Below, in pieces: positions 52,936 through 61,793 of a stretch of DNA of 64,000 bases (its first letter is position 1; each line of letters opens with the position of its first letter). A program made the translations under genes and the position numbers. The DNA comes from Acetobacter oryzifermentans (GTDB taxonomy: Bacteria; Pseudomonadota; Alphaproteobacteria; Acetobacterales; Acetobacteraceae), in the NCBI RefSeq assembly GCF_001628715.1, contig NZ_CP011120.1, positions 992,001 through 1,056,000 of the forward strand. Direction: 5' to 3'. The notes beneath the pieces were generated by a model. That model made no database searches. It saw only the letters and a list, made by a program, of their open reading frames with translations, and was not told where the DNA came from.

Positions 52936-55900
52936 ATGAACGAAATTGTCGTTACCGCGCTTAAAAAGCCGTATACGTTTGTGGTGCTTTCCATCCTGAT
53001 TCTGGTGTTCGGAATCAGGGGAATATTCAATACGCCTACAGACGTATTTCCCAGCATTCGTATTCCTGTTGTGGCAGTGGTCTGGACCTATACGGGCCTG
53101 ATGCCAGAGGATATGTCTGGCCGCGTCGTGTATTATTACGAGCGCGCTCTCACCGCGACCGTGAATAATATCGAGCATATCGAGAGCCAATCGTATTATG
53201 GCCGCGGGATTGTGAAGATCTACTTCCAGCCCGGTACAGATACATCTGTGGCGCAAACTCAGATTACCTCGGTATCGCAGACAGTTATCAAGCAGATGCC
53301 CACGGGCTCTACACCGCCGCTGGTGTTGGCTTATAACGCATCCTCTGTGCCGGTTGTGACGTTGCAGGTGTCTTCCACCTCCATGACGGCTTCACAAATT
53401 TACGACATGTCCTCCAACCTTATCCGTCCGGCGCTTGTTTCCGTGGCGGGGGCTGCCATTCCCAACCCGTACGGCGGGCAGCCAGGTAATATCATGGTGG
53501 ATCTGGACCCGGTAAAACTGCTGGCGCATCGGCTTTCCCCGGTTGATGTCTCGCGCGCGTTGAACAGCCAGAACATTGTGCTGCCTGCGGGGGATCAGCG
53601 TATTGGCCCGTTTGACTGGATGGTGCAGACCAACGCCTCTCCCAAAAACATGGAAGAGCTGAACATGATCCCCATCAAACAGGTGGGGGATGCCGTGGTG
53701 CGGTTGCAGGATGTGGCATGGGTGCATGCAGGCGGCCCGCCACAAACCAACCTTGTGCTGGTTAAAGGGCAGCAGGGCGTTCTGATTGTTATTATGAAAA
53801 GTGGCGATGCCTCTACGCTGGATGTTGTGGCGGGGGTTAAAAAGCTGCTGCCGGGCATTGTAAAAACTCTGCCAGAGGGCGTGAGCATCAAGATTTTGAA
53901 TGATGCCTCTACCTTTGTGAAGGAATCCGTGCAGGACGTGGTGCGTGAAATGCTCACTGCTGCGTGCCTCACCGGGCTTGTGGTGCTGCTGTTTCTGGGC
54001 TCTTGGCGTTCTACCGTTATTATTGCCACCTCCATTCCGCTGGCCATGCTGTGCTCGGTTATTGGGCTGGGTTGGGCCGGGCAGACCATCAATGTCATGA
54101 CACTGGGCGGCTTGGCGCTGGCCGTGGGGATTTTGGTGGATGACGCCACGGTGATGATCGAAAACATCGACGCGCATCTTGAGATGGAAAAGGATCTGGA
54201 AACGGCCATTATTGATGCCGCAAACCAGATTGTTATCCCCACCTTTGTATCCACCATGTGTATCTGCATTGTGTGGATGCCGCTATTCCAGCTTACGGGT
54301 GTTGCGGGCTGGCTGTTCATGCCCATGGCAGAAGCCATCATTTTTGCCATGATCGCCTCCTTTATCCTGTCCCGAACACTGGTGCCCACTATGGCCAAAT
54401 ACATGCTGGCGGCACAGGTGGCCGCACATGCACATGGCCCGCAGGAGCCCAAAACCATTTTTGGCCGCTTTCAGCGTGGGTTTGAGCATAAGTTCGAGCA
54501 GTTCCGGCATCGCTATCACGAGCTGCTGTCTCATCTGGTGGCAACGCGTGGTACGTTTGTGCCGGTGTTTGTGCTGTGCTCGCTTGGTTCCTTGGGGCTG
54601 CTGTTCTTTGTGGGGCAGGATTTCTTTCCCGAAGTGAACTCAGATGCCATTGCCCTGCATATGCGTGCGCCCATTGGCACAAGGTTGGAAGAATCCGGCA
54701 AGATTTCCCAGCTTGTGAATGATGAGATCGAACGTACATTGCCGGGGCAGGTAGAAGGGTTGGTTGATAACTGCGGTCTGCCCTTCAGCCCGTTGAATCA
54801 GGCTTATATTCCAACGCCAACAGTGGGCACGCAGGATTGCGATATTACGGTTTCACTTAAAAATCCGGCATCTCCTGTGGCCGAATATCGGCGGCTTTTG
54901 CGCCATAACCTGAACATGAAGTTTCCCGGCACGCAGTTTTCCTTCCTGCCGGGGGATCTGACAGCCAAAATCCTGAACTTTGGTTTGCCATCACCTATTG
55001 ATGTGCAGGTGGTTGGGCGCAATCTGGCGGACAATTTCCGATTTGCGAACCGTCTGGCAGAACGTCTGCGCCATGTTACGGGCCTGACAGACGTGTTTGT
55101 GCAACAGCCCATGACAACCCCCACACTTATGGTGAATACCCGCCGTACTTACGCGCTGGGAACTGGCATTACAGAATCCGATGTTGCCAATAACGCACTG
55201 GTTTCTCTGTCTGGTAGTTCTCAGGTGGGGCAGGTTTACTGGTTGGATACCAAAACCGGTGTTTCGCATCTGATTGATATTCAAACGCCAGCGCCCTTCC
55301 TCCAGACCATGAATGATCTGGAAATTACGCCTGTTGATAAAGGGGATGGCAACCCATCTGGCCAAGATCCGCAAATCTTGGGTGGGTTGAGCAAGATCGA
55401 TCAGATCGGCACCCCGGCGGAGGTGGCGCATTACAATATCATGCCGGTGTTTGATATTTACGCCACGAATGAGGGGATAGACCTCGGCACGGTCTCACGC
55501 GAGGTGTCGCGTATTGTAGACGAAGTGCAGGGTGACCTGCCGCATGGCTCCTCCCTCAGTGTGCTGGGGCAGGCTGTTACCATGAACAGCGCTTACGCCC
55601 AGTTGCTGGGTGGCTTGGCCATGTCTGTGCTGTTGGTTTACCTGCTGATTGTGGTGAACTTTCAGTCCTGGTTGGACCCGTTCATCATCATCACCGCGTT
55701 GCCCGGCGCACTGGCTGGTATTTCATGGAGCCTGTTTCTAACGCACACCACGCTTTCCGTGCCAGCCCTTACAGGGGCCATTATGTGCATGGGTACGGCC
55801 ACGGCCAATGCTATTCTGGTTGTAGCTTTTGCGCGTGAACGTCTGGAAGAACATGGTGATGCCATTCAGGCCGCGCTGGAAGCTGGGTTTGAGCGTATTC

Positions 55901-56109
55901 GCCCAGTGCTGATGACAGCCTCCGCCATGATTATCGGCATGTTGCCCATGTCTTTAAGTAACTCGCAAAACGCACCCTTGGGTAAGGCCGTTATGGGCGG
56001 CCTGATAGTGGCAACAGTTGCCACTCTGCTGTTCGTACCCTGTGTTTTTGCCATGCTGCACACACGTAAAAAACCGCATGAAACCGAACAAGAGGAAGCT
56101 GCCGCATGA
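52936..56109 (+). CDS. RND efflux pump inner-membrane permease
   Basis: The 1057-residue protein has the 12-TM RND plan: TM1 at the N terminus (LILVFGIRGIF), a first periplasmic domain, six helices around residues 335-520, then the second periplasmic domain and the last helices. The proton-relay Asp pair lies in GILVDDATVMIENI. Related family features are VVVLLFLGSWRST and GAIMCMGTATANAILVVAFARE with the second-half loop. It resembles the MdtB/AcrB-like permeases of alphaproteobacteria. ATG 52936 is preferred over the in-frame TTG 9 bases earlier. The adaptor gene overlaps its stop by ATGA. Confidence 0.93.
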   Translation: MNEIVVTALKKPYTFVVLSILILVFGIRGIFNTPTDVFPSIRIPVVAVVWTYTGLMPEDMSGRVVYYYERALTATVNNIEHIESQSYYGRGIVKIYFQPGTDTSVAQTQITSVSQTVIKQMPTGSTPPLVLAYNASSVPVVTLQVSSTSMTASQIYDMSSNLIRPALVSVAGAAIPNPYGGQPGNIMVDLDPVKLLAHRLSPVDVSRALNSQNIVLPAGDQRIGPFDWMVQTNASPKNMEELNMIPIKQVGDAVVRLQDVAWVHAGGPPQTNLVLVKGQQGVLIVIMKSGDASTLDVVAGVKKLLPGIVKTLPEGVSIKILNDASTFVKESVQDVVREMLTAACLTGLVVLLFLGSWRSTVIIATSIPLAMLCSVIGLGWAGQTINVMTLGGLALAVGILVDDATVMIENIDAHLEMEKDLETAIIDAANQIVIPTFVSTMCICIVWMPLFQLTGVAGWLFMPMAEAIIFAMIASFILSRTLVPTMAKYMLAAQVAAHAHGPQEPKTIFGRFQRGFEHKFEQFRHRYHELLSHLVATRGTFVPVFVLCSLGSLGLLFFVGQDFFPEVNSDAIALHMRAPIGTRLEESGKISQLVNDEIERTLPGQVEGLVDNCGLPFSPLNQAYIPTPTVGTQDCDITVSLKNPASPVAEYRRLLRHNLNMKFPGTQFSFLPGDLTAKILNFGLPSPIDVQVVGRNLADNFRFANRLAERLRHVTGLTDVFVQQPMTTPTLMVNTRRTYALGTGITESDVANNALVSLSGSSQVGQVYWLDTKTGVSHLIDIQTPAPFLQTMNDLEITPVDKGDGNPSGQDPQILGGLSKIDQIGTPAEVAHYNIMPVFDIYATNEGIDLGTVSREVSRIVDEVQGDLPHGSSLSVLGQAVTMNSAYAQLLGGLAMSVLLVYLLIVVNFQSWLDPFIIITALPGALAGISWSLFLTHTTLSVPALTGAIMCMGTATANAILVVAFARERLEEHGDAIQAALEAGFERIRPVLMTASAMIIGMLPMSLSNSQNAPLGKAVMGGLIVATVATLLFVPCVFAMLHTRKKPHETEQEEAAA

Positions 56110-57458
56110 CCCAAGAGCATCCAGACGCTTCAGGGCCTCAATCTCCCACACCGGCTGGCAGCACACGTAAGCGCAAAATCGGGTTTGTGGCTGTTGGCGG
56201 GGTTGCCATCCTGCTGGCAGTGGTGGGTATTGTTCAGCGCCATACGCAGTACGTTAATCTGGCGCACGAAACAGCACATAACGCTATTCCATCCGTGCAG
56301 GTTATCTACCCCCAGCCGGGCCCGGATGAACGCACCCTTTCCCTGCCTGCCAATATAGCAGCATGGTATCAGGCACCCATTTATGCGCAGGTCTCTGGCT
56401 ACGTGAAAATGTGGTACAAAGATTTCGGTGCCAAGGTGAAGGCGGGCGATGTGCTGGCCGAAATTGATACACCGGGGTTAGATGCTCAATTTGCCGCAGC
56501 TAAAGCCAACCTGAATGTGGCGTTGGCGCGGTATAAACTGGCCCAGATTACAGCAAAACGCTGGAAGGCCCTGCAAGGCACGCAAGCTGTTTCTCAGCAG
56601 GAAGTGGATGTGCAGGCAGCCAATGCAGAAGCCCAAAAGGCCGAGGTAGAAGCAGCGCAGCATGATGTAGAGCGTTATGCTGCGCTGGAAGCGTTCAAAA
56701 AAATTGTTGCGCCTTTTGATGGCGTTGTGACATCGCGCTTGGCGGATGTGGGGGATTACGTCAACGCAGGGCGTGGGGATGTAGATGCTCACGGCAATGC
56801 CACTGAATTGTTTAGTGTGGCGGATGTGCACGCCATGCGTGTGTTTGTAGCGGTGCCGCAAGATTATGCAGATATTATCTCCCCGCGGTTGGAGGCAGAT
56901 TTAAGTATTCCGCAATATCCTGAACGCACATTCCGGGCACATTTTCTGGCCACGGCTTCGGCCTTTAATGCATCTACCCGTACCGTTACAACAGAACTTA
57001 CACTGGACAATAAATCTGGTGAACTCTGGCCCAATTCCTACGCCACAGCCACGTTCCATGCCCCCGGTGATACGGAAGAGCTGATTTTGCCACTGGGTGC
57101 TATTGTGTTCAGGGCGGAAGGCACGCAGGTTGCGCTGGTGGATGATACCAACCACGTGCATCTGGTGAATGTTACCCTAGGCACCAACTTCGGAACCACG
57201 GTGCAGATTCTGCGTGGTGTGAAGAAAACGGATCGGGTGATCAACAATCCATCTGCTGGGCTGCTGGATGGGCAGGAAGTGCGCATTGTTAAAGGCACAC
57301 CCGGCTATAACATGCCCAGCACGCCGCCAGCTGTTAAAAAAGCAGAACCCAAAAAGCCAGCGCCTCCCACCAAATCATCCCAAGGGGAAGATGGGGATGA
57401 CACCCGCGCGATGCCTGATGATAACGCGGATATGTCTGAAGCTGGGGCTCGCCCATGA
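56106..57458 (+). CDS. RND efflux periplasmic adaptor (HlyD/MFP family)
   Basis: The 450-residue adaptor has an N-terminal TM (about 24-41, KIGFVAVGGVAILLAVVGI) and a barrel-sandwich region (LPANIAAWYQAPIYAQVSG). Its helical hairpin is at about 115-200 (AQFAAAKANLNVALARYKLAQ), and the beta-barrel and membrane-proximal domains end near residue 400. The last 50 residues are Lys/Pro/Glu-rich and disordered. It links the permease to the outer-membrane channel. It overlaps both neighbours by 4 bases. Confidence 0.93.
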   Translation: MTQEHPDASGPQSPTPAGSTRKRKIGFVAVGGVAILLAVVGIVQRHTQYVNLAHETAHNAIPSVQVIYPQPGPDERTLSLPANIAAWYQAPIYAQVSGYVKMWYKDFGAKVKAGDVLAEIDTPGLDAQFAAAKANLNVALARYKLAQITAKRWKALQGTQAVSQQEVDVQAANAEAQKAEVEAAQHDVERYAALEAFKKIVAPFDGVVTSRLADVGDYVNAGRGDVDAHGNATELFSVADVHAMRVFVAVPQDYADIISPRLEADLSIPQYPERTFRAHFLATASAFNASTRTVTTELTLDNKSGELWPNSYATATFHAPGDTEELILPLGAIVFRAEGTQVALVDDTNHVHLVNVTLGTNFGTTVQILRGVKKTDRVINNPSAGLLDGQEVRIVKGTPGYNMPSTPPAVKKAEPKKPAPPTKSSQGEDGDDTRAMPDDNADMSEAGARP

Positions 57459-59065
57459 GGAAAGGGAACATTCTGCCGCGTAAAGTTACACATATTCTGT
57501 TGGTAGGGGTGGCAACATCGGCCTTGGTGGGCTGCGATATGGCACCCCGCTATAAGCCTGCGCAATTTGTGCTGCCCGATAACTGGAGCGGGCAGGGCGT
57601 GATGAAGCCCGCCCACCCATCGGATGATGCCATTCGGCCTGATTGGTGGACAATGCTGGGTGATCCGGAACTCAACCGGCTGGAAGATCAGGCCATGCGC
57701 CTGAACCCGGATTTGCAGGCGCAGGCAGAGGCGTTCATGCAATCGCGCGATATGGCAGCGGAAGCCAAATCCCACCTTTACCCGCAGTTAAATGGGGCGG
57801 CGAGTGGGGCAAAATATAAAGGCTCCCAACACCGGCTATGGCGTGGGGCTGGGGCAACCGGGCCGATGTATATGTCGTCCGAGCAGTATTCGGCCACCGC
57901 AACGTGGGAGCCGGATTTCTGGTCTGCCATCCGCAACCGTATCCGTATGGCCAAGCAGGGTGTGCAGGAAGATGCCGCAAATTATGCCTCTGCACGCTTG
58001 AGCCTTCAGGCAGAACTAGCATCGGATTACGTTATTCTGCGTGGATTGGATGCGCAGGATGCGGTGTATAAGGATTCTATCCGGTATTATCAGACAGCCG
58101 TGCAAGTTACGCGCATGCGTCTGGCTGGGGCCATTGCGCCGGGTATGGATGTTTCCCGCGCAGAAGCTCAGCTTTACACCACGCAGGCGCAGGAAACCGA
58201 TATTCGCACCCAGCGTGATGTTATGGAACACGCCATAGCCGTGCTGGTTAATCAGGCTCCGGCCTCATTCCATATCGCGCCGGTTACAAAGCTGACGTTT
58301 GAGGAAAAAGAGCCACCTATAGCGCTGCCATCCACTTTGCTGGAACGCAGGCCAGATATTGCCGCAGCAGAACGGCGCATGGCACAAGCAAACAGAGCCA
58401 TCGGTGTGTCTCGCGCCGCGTTTTATCCGCACGTTACGTTTAACGCCATGACAGGCTTTATGGATAACGGGTTCGATCTGGCTTCGTTGTATAACGCTAT
58501 GTATCAGTTTGGGGCACAAGCAGTGCTGCCGTTGTTCCAAGGTGGTTTGCGGCGTGCAGAATTGCAGCGCACGTGGTCGGGTTATCGGCAAACGGAAGAT
58601 ATTTACCGCAGCACGGTGTTAGATGCCTTTCAGGAAGTGGAAGACAATCTCACGCGCACCAATCGTTTGAAAACGCAGGTTAAGCAGGAAAGCAACGCCG
58701 TAGATGCCGCTTTGCGCACGCAGGGCATGACTATGGCGCTCTATACCGGTGGCCTAACCAATTATCTGGATGTTGTGGTGGCGCAGGTGGCGGCGCTGAA
58801 TGCCCGCATTTCATTAGTGCAGGCGCAAACCCGACAGGTGGATGCGCGTGTGCAGCTTGTGCGTGCCCTTGGTGGTGGGTGGTCTCGTAGCCAATTGCCG
58901 CACGGTGAGGAAACCATCATGCCTTTCAAGCCCTTGCAGTATGAAAACCTGCGTCATGCAGCGCCTTTGGGTGGCATTAGCACCCAGACAGATCCGCTTT
59001 CCAATGATCTGACAGGCGGCATGAAAAATACACAACCACTTGACACGCAGCCAGCGCCCCGGTAA
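57455..59065 (+). CDS. RND outer-membrane efflux lipoprotein (NodT/OprM-like)
   Basis: The 536-residue TolC-like channel protein has a lipoprotein signal (ALVGC, Cys at about residue 28), then CDMAPRYKPAQFVLPDNW. Two tandem coiled-coil and barrel repeats follow (QARAEAFMQSRDMAAEAKS-type helices, ASDYVILRGLDAQ, and the second repeat AERRMAQANRAIGVSRAAFYPH). A C-terminal tail of about 60 residues after the usual end (GGGWSRSQLPHGEE) is Thr/Gln/Pro-rich and not part of the barrel. It should form the outer-membrane exit duct. The stop lies 105 bases before rplK. Confidence 0.92.
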   Translation: MRKGNILPRKVTHILLVGVATSALVGCDMAPRYKPAQFVLPDNWSGQGVMKPAHPSDDAIRPDWWTMLGDPELNRLEDQAMRLNPDLQAQAEAFMQSRDMAAEAKSHLYPQLNGAASGAKYKGSQHRLWRGAGATGPMYMSSEQYSATATWEPDFWSAIRNRIRMAKQGVQEDAANYASARLSLQAELASDYVILRGLDAQDAVYKDSIRYYQTAVQVTRMRLAGAIAPGMDVSRAEAQLYTTQAQETDIRTQRDVMEHAIAVLVNQAPASFHIAPVTKLTFEEKEPPIALPSTLLERRPDIAAAERRMAQANRAIGVSRAAFYPHVTFNAMTGFMDNGFDLASLYNAMYQFGAQAVLPLFQGGLRRAELQRTWSGYRQTEDIYRSTVLDAFQEVEDNLTRTNRLKTQVKQESNAVDAALRTQGMTMALYTGGLTNYLDVVVAQVAALNARISLVQAQTRQVDARVQLVRALGGGWSRSQLPHGEETIMPFKPLQYENLRHAAPLGGISTQTDPLSNDLTGGMKNTQPLDTQPAPR

Positions 59066-59169
59066 GCGCGGCACTTCTGATCGGAACGCGGGAGATTCTT
59101 GTCTGCGCCCTGTGCGTGGTGTGGAATCGAGAGAACCGCGGTTCGGGTTCATTTTGAGGAGTCCCGGAT

Positions 59170-59604
59170 ATGGCCAAAAAAGTTGTTGGCTACATCAAAC
59201 TTCAGATCCCCGCTGGTAAGGCTAATCCTTCCCCGCCGGTTGGTCCGGCACTGGGTCAGCGCGGTCTGAACATCATGGAATTCTGTAAGGCATTTAACGC
59301 CAAGACCCAGGGTCTTGAGCCGGGTATGCCGATTCCGGTGGTTATCACCGCATATGCAGACCGTACGTTCAGCTTCATCACCAAAACCCCGCCGAACACC
59401 TACTTCCTGCTGAAGGCCGCCAAAATTTCCAAAGGCAGCCAGACAGTTGGCAAGGGTGGTAGCGTTGGTAAGGTGACCATGAGCCAGCTTCGTGAAATTG
59501 CTGAACAGAAACAGCAGGACATGAACGCAAACGATCTGGATGGCGCAGTGCGCATGCTGATCGGCTCTGCCCGCTCCATGGGCATTGATGTGGTGGAGGG
59601 CTAA
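59170..59604 (+). CDS. rplK: 50S ribosomal protein L11
   Basis: The 144-residue protein shows the L11 landmarks [45 protein letters not shown] and SMGIDVVEG. It binds the GTPase centre of 23S rRNA. A GAGGAG site lies 8 bases upstream (59156-59161). No nusG or secE gene lies upstream; the previous gene is the RND channel. It is followed after 4 bases by rplA. Confidence 0.98.
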   Translation: MAKKVVGYIKLQIPAGKANPSPPVGPALGQRGLNIMEFCKAFNAKTQGLEPGMPIPVVITAYADRTFSFITKTPPNTYFLLKAAKISKGSQTVGKGGSVGKVTMSQLREIAEQKQQDMNANDLDGAVRMLIGSARSMGIDVVEG

Positions 59605-59608
59605 TATC

Positions 59609-60301
59609 ATGGCAAAGAACAAGCGTATTGCTGCTGCACGTGCCAAGATTGAAGCTGGTAAAGTTTACGGCATTGATGAAGCTATCGCGCTGGTAAAAGG
59701 CAATGCGACAGCTAAATTTGATGAAACCGTTGAAATTGCACTGAACTTGGGCATTGACCCGCGTCATGCAGACCAGATGGTTCGTGGCTTTGTTTCCCTG
59801 CCGAATGGCACAGGCAAAACCCTGCGCGTTGCCGTGTTTGCACGTGGCCCGAAAGCTGAAGAAGCTCAGGCTGCTGGTGCAGACATCGTGGGTGCAGAAG
59901 ACCTGATGGAAAAAGTGCAGGCTGGCGAAATCAACTTCGACCGCTGCATTGCTACGCCTGACATGATGGCTCTGGTGGGCCGTCTGGGTAAGATCCTCGG
60001 CCCGCGTGGGCTGATGCCGAACCCCAAGCTGGGCACCGTGACCATGAACGTAAAGGGCGCTGTTGAAGCGGCTAAGTCTGGTCAGGTTGAATATCGCGCT
60101 GAAAAGAGCGGTATTGTGCATGCTGGTGTTGGCAAGGCTTCCTTCAGTGAAGACAAGCTGGCTGAAAACGTACGTGCATTTATTGATGCCGTGCAGAAGG
60201 CCCGTCCGTCTGGCGCAAAAGGTGCTTACATGAAGAAGGGCGCTCTGTCCTCCACCATGGGCCCTGGCGTTCAGTTGGATCTCTCTGCCTTCGCTGGCTG
60301 A
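59609..60301 (+). CDS. rplA: 50S ribosomal protein L1
   Basis: The 230-residue protein forms the L1 stalk, binds 23S rRNA and in many bacteria represses its own rplKA mRNA. Landmarks are [39 protein letters not shown], the [15 protein letters not shown] loop and [21 protein letters not shown] 59609 is set by GGAGGG 8 bases upstream; the frame opens earlier at 59585 but that leader overlaps rplK. It is followed by a 279-base gap before rplJ. Confidence 0.98.
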   Translation: MAKNKRIAAARAKIEAGKVYGIDEAIALVKGNATAKFDETVEIALNLGIDPRHADQMVRGFVSLPNGTGKTLRVAVFARGPKAEEAQAAGADIVGAEDLMEKVQAGEINFDRCIATPDMMALVGRLGKILGPRGLMPNPKLGTVTMNVKGAVEAAKSGQVEYRAEKSGIVHAGVGKASFSEDKLAENVRAFIDAVQKARPSGAKGAYMKKGALSSTMGPGVQLDLSAFAG

Positions 60302-60580
60302 GAAAGAATGACGCCGCACTCGCTTTCGGGTTGGTGCGGTGCATGAAGGGGTGGTTACGGCTGCTCCTTCTTCCTGTCCGAGACCGTGCGCAACTTCGGT
60401 TTTAATCAGCCTTCGGGTTGGCGAGCGGTAAGACGGGAATGCTGGTTACAGGTCGTATTTACGGCACGCCAGATATTCCGTTTCAAGGACAGGCGAGCGG
60501 GTTCCGTTATGTATAACGGAACCTAAAGGGCAACCCGTTCTGTTGGGCGCAAGCTTAATGGAACAAGACGGAGACGGGAT
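60302..60580 (+). promoter_or_regulatory. rplJL leader region (probable L10 autoregulatory leader)
   Basis: This gap holds several stems: CCGCAC/GTGCGG at 60314-60339, a UUCG-capped 5-base stem at 60407-60420, and a perfect 11-base stem GGTTCCGTTAT/ATAACGGAACC at 60500-60523. The last is bracketed by CGGGTT (60497-60502), which can also pair with AACCCG at 60532-60537, so two folds compete. Many bacteria have an L10(L12)4 binding leader here that controls rplJL. I place it by position and foldability; a covariance-model match was not run. Confidence 0.6.
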
Positions 60581-61099
60581 TTGAACCGTACGGAAAAGAA
60601 GGCCTTTATCGCCTCTCTGGCCGCCGTTTTCGCCCAGACGTCCATGGTTGTAGTCACCCGTAATGACGGGCTGACTGTGGCTGCTGTGACGGAGCTGCGG
60701 CGTAAGGTGCGTGCAGCGGGTGCGAACTATAAGGTCGCTAAAAACCGGCTGGCAACTCTCGCCCTGGATGGGACCCAGTTCAACGGCATCGCGCCGCTGC
60801 TGCAAGGCCCGACCGCGCTTGCGTGGTCTGAAGACCCTGTGGCTGTGGCTAAGGCTGTCGTTGAGTTCGCCAAAACAAATGACAAGCTTGTGCTGCTTGG
60901 TGGTTCTCTTGGTTCTCAGGTGCTTGACGCCGATGGAATCAAGGCTCTGGCCGAGCTGCCGTCTCTTGATGCGCTGCGCGCGCAGCTCGTGGGTCTTATC
61001 TCCACGCCAGCTACGCGTATCGCCAGCGTTACTCAGGCGCCGGCAGGCCAGCTTGCACGTGTTTTTGGGGCCTATGCCAAAACGGGTGAAGCTGCCTGA
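60581..61099 (+). CDS. rplJ: 50S ribosomal protein L10
   Basis: The 172-residue stalk base protein starts MNRTEKKAFIASLAAVFAQ from TTG 60581, with GGAG 7 bases upstream (60570-60573). A family landmark is VAAVTELRRKVRAAGANYKVAKNRL. The C-terminal helix that carries L7/L12 dimers is present (about 135-172). The rare TTG start may hold expression in step with the leader. rplL follows after 100 bases. Confidence 0.97.
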   Translation: MNRTEKKAFIASLAAVFAQTSMVVVTRNDGLTVAAVTELRRKVRAAGANYKVAKNRLATLALDGTQFNGIAPLLQGPTALAWSEDPVAVAKAVVEFAKTNDKLVLLGGSLGSQVLDADGIKALAELPSLDALRAQLVGLISTPATRIASVTQAPAGQLARVFGAYAKTGEAA

Positions 61100-61199
61100 T
61101 TTCATTCCTTTGCATGAAGGAATGTTAAAGAATTTTGCGCTGCCTTCGTGCTTGAAGGTTGCGTTCTGCTAACCAGTATCTATATTAGGAAGTCAAACT

Positions 61200-61574
61200 A
61201 TGGCTGATCTTGCTAAGCTTGTTGACGAACTGTCCGCTCTGACCGTTCTTGAAGCTGCTGAACTTTCCAAGCTGCTCGAAGAAAAATGGGGCGTTTCCGC
61301 TGCTGCTCCTGTAGCAGTTGCTGCTGCTGCACCTGGTGCTGCTGCTGCTCCGGCTGAAGAAAAAACCGAATTCACGGTTGTTCTGGCTAGCGCTGGCGAC
61401 AAGAAGATCAACGTGATTAAGGAAATCCGCGGCATCACCGGTCTGGGCCTGAAAGAAGCCAAGGATCTGGTTGAAGGTGCGCCGAAGACCGTTAAAGAAG
61501 GTGTCAGCAAGGACGAAGCTGACAAGATCAAAAAGGCTCTTGAAGACGCCGGGGCAACCGTCGAAGTCAAGTAA
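61200..61574 (+). CDS. rplL: 50S ribosomal protein L7/L12
   Basis: This 124-residue stalk protein recruits translation factors. The N-terminal dimerisation domain is [29 protein letters not shown]. An Ala/Pro-rich hinge (about 37-55) follows, then the C-terminal domain [43 protein letters not shown] with the [27 protein letters not shown] close. A 100-base spacer separates it from rplJ and 219 bases separate it from rpoB. Confidence 0.98.
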   Translation: MADLAKLVDELSALTVLEAAELSKLLEEKWGVSAAAPVAVAAAAPGAAAAPAEEKTEFTVVLASAGDKKINVIKEIRGITGLGLKEAKDLVEGAPKTVKEGVSKDEADKIKKALEDAGATVEVK

Positions 61575-61655
61575 GTTTGCCAAATTTCTGATGCATGGCA
61601 TCAGGGAAATGGAAAAAAGGTTTTCGGGTAGGGGCGCTGTGCCTCTGCCCGTTTG

Positions 61656-61681
61656 CCTGTTTCGGGTTGATCTGAAACAGG
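61656..61681 (+). other. Hairpin in the rplL-rpoB spacer
   Basis: CCTGTTTC (61656-61663) pairs perfectly with GAAACAGG (61674-61681) over a 10-base loop. No T-run follows, so it is not a classical terminator. In other bacteria this spacer carries an attenuator or RNase III site that lowers rpoBC relative to rplL; the hairpin may serve in such a role here. Confidence 0.35.
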
Positions 61682-61793
61682 AGCCGGGTAAAACCCGGTA
61701 TGGGCTTGAGACCAAAATTAGGTCGGACCATCAGGCTCGCGGGATAACCACGGGCATGATGGTCCGAGATAAATGGGCGGGGCAGGAGCGACG

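Noticed and set aside
59066..59169. Possible tRNA or nusG remnant before rplK
   Set aside because: The sequence does not fold as a tRNA and contains no nusG-like codons; only a short GAACCGCGGTTC palindrome is present.
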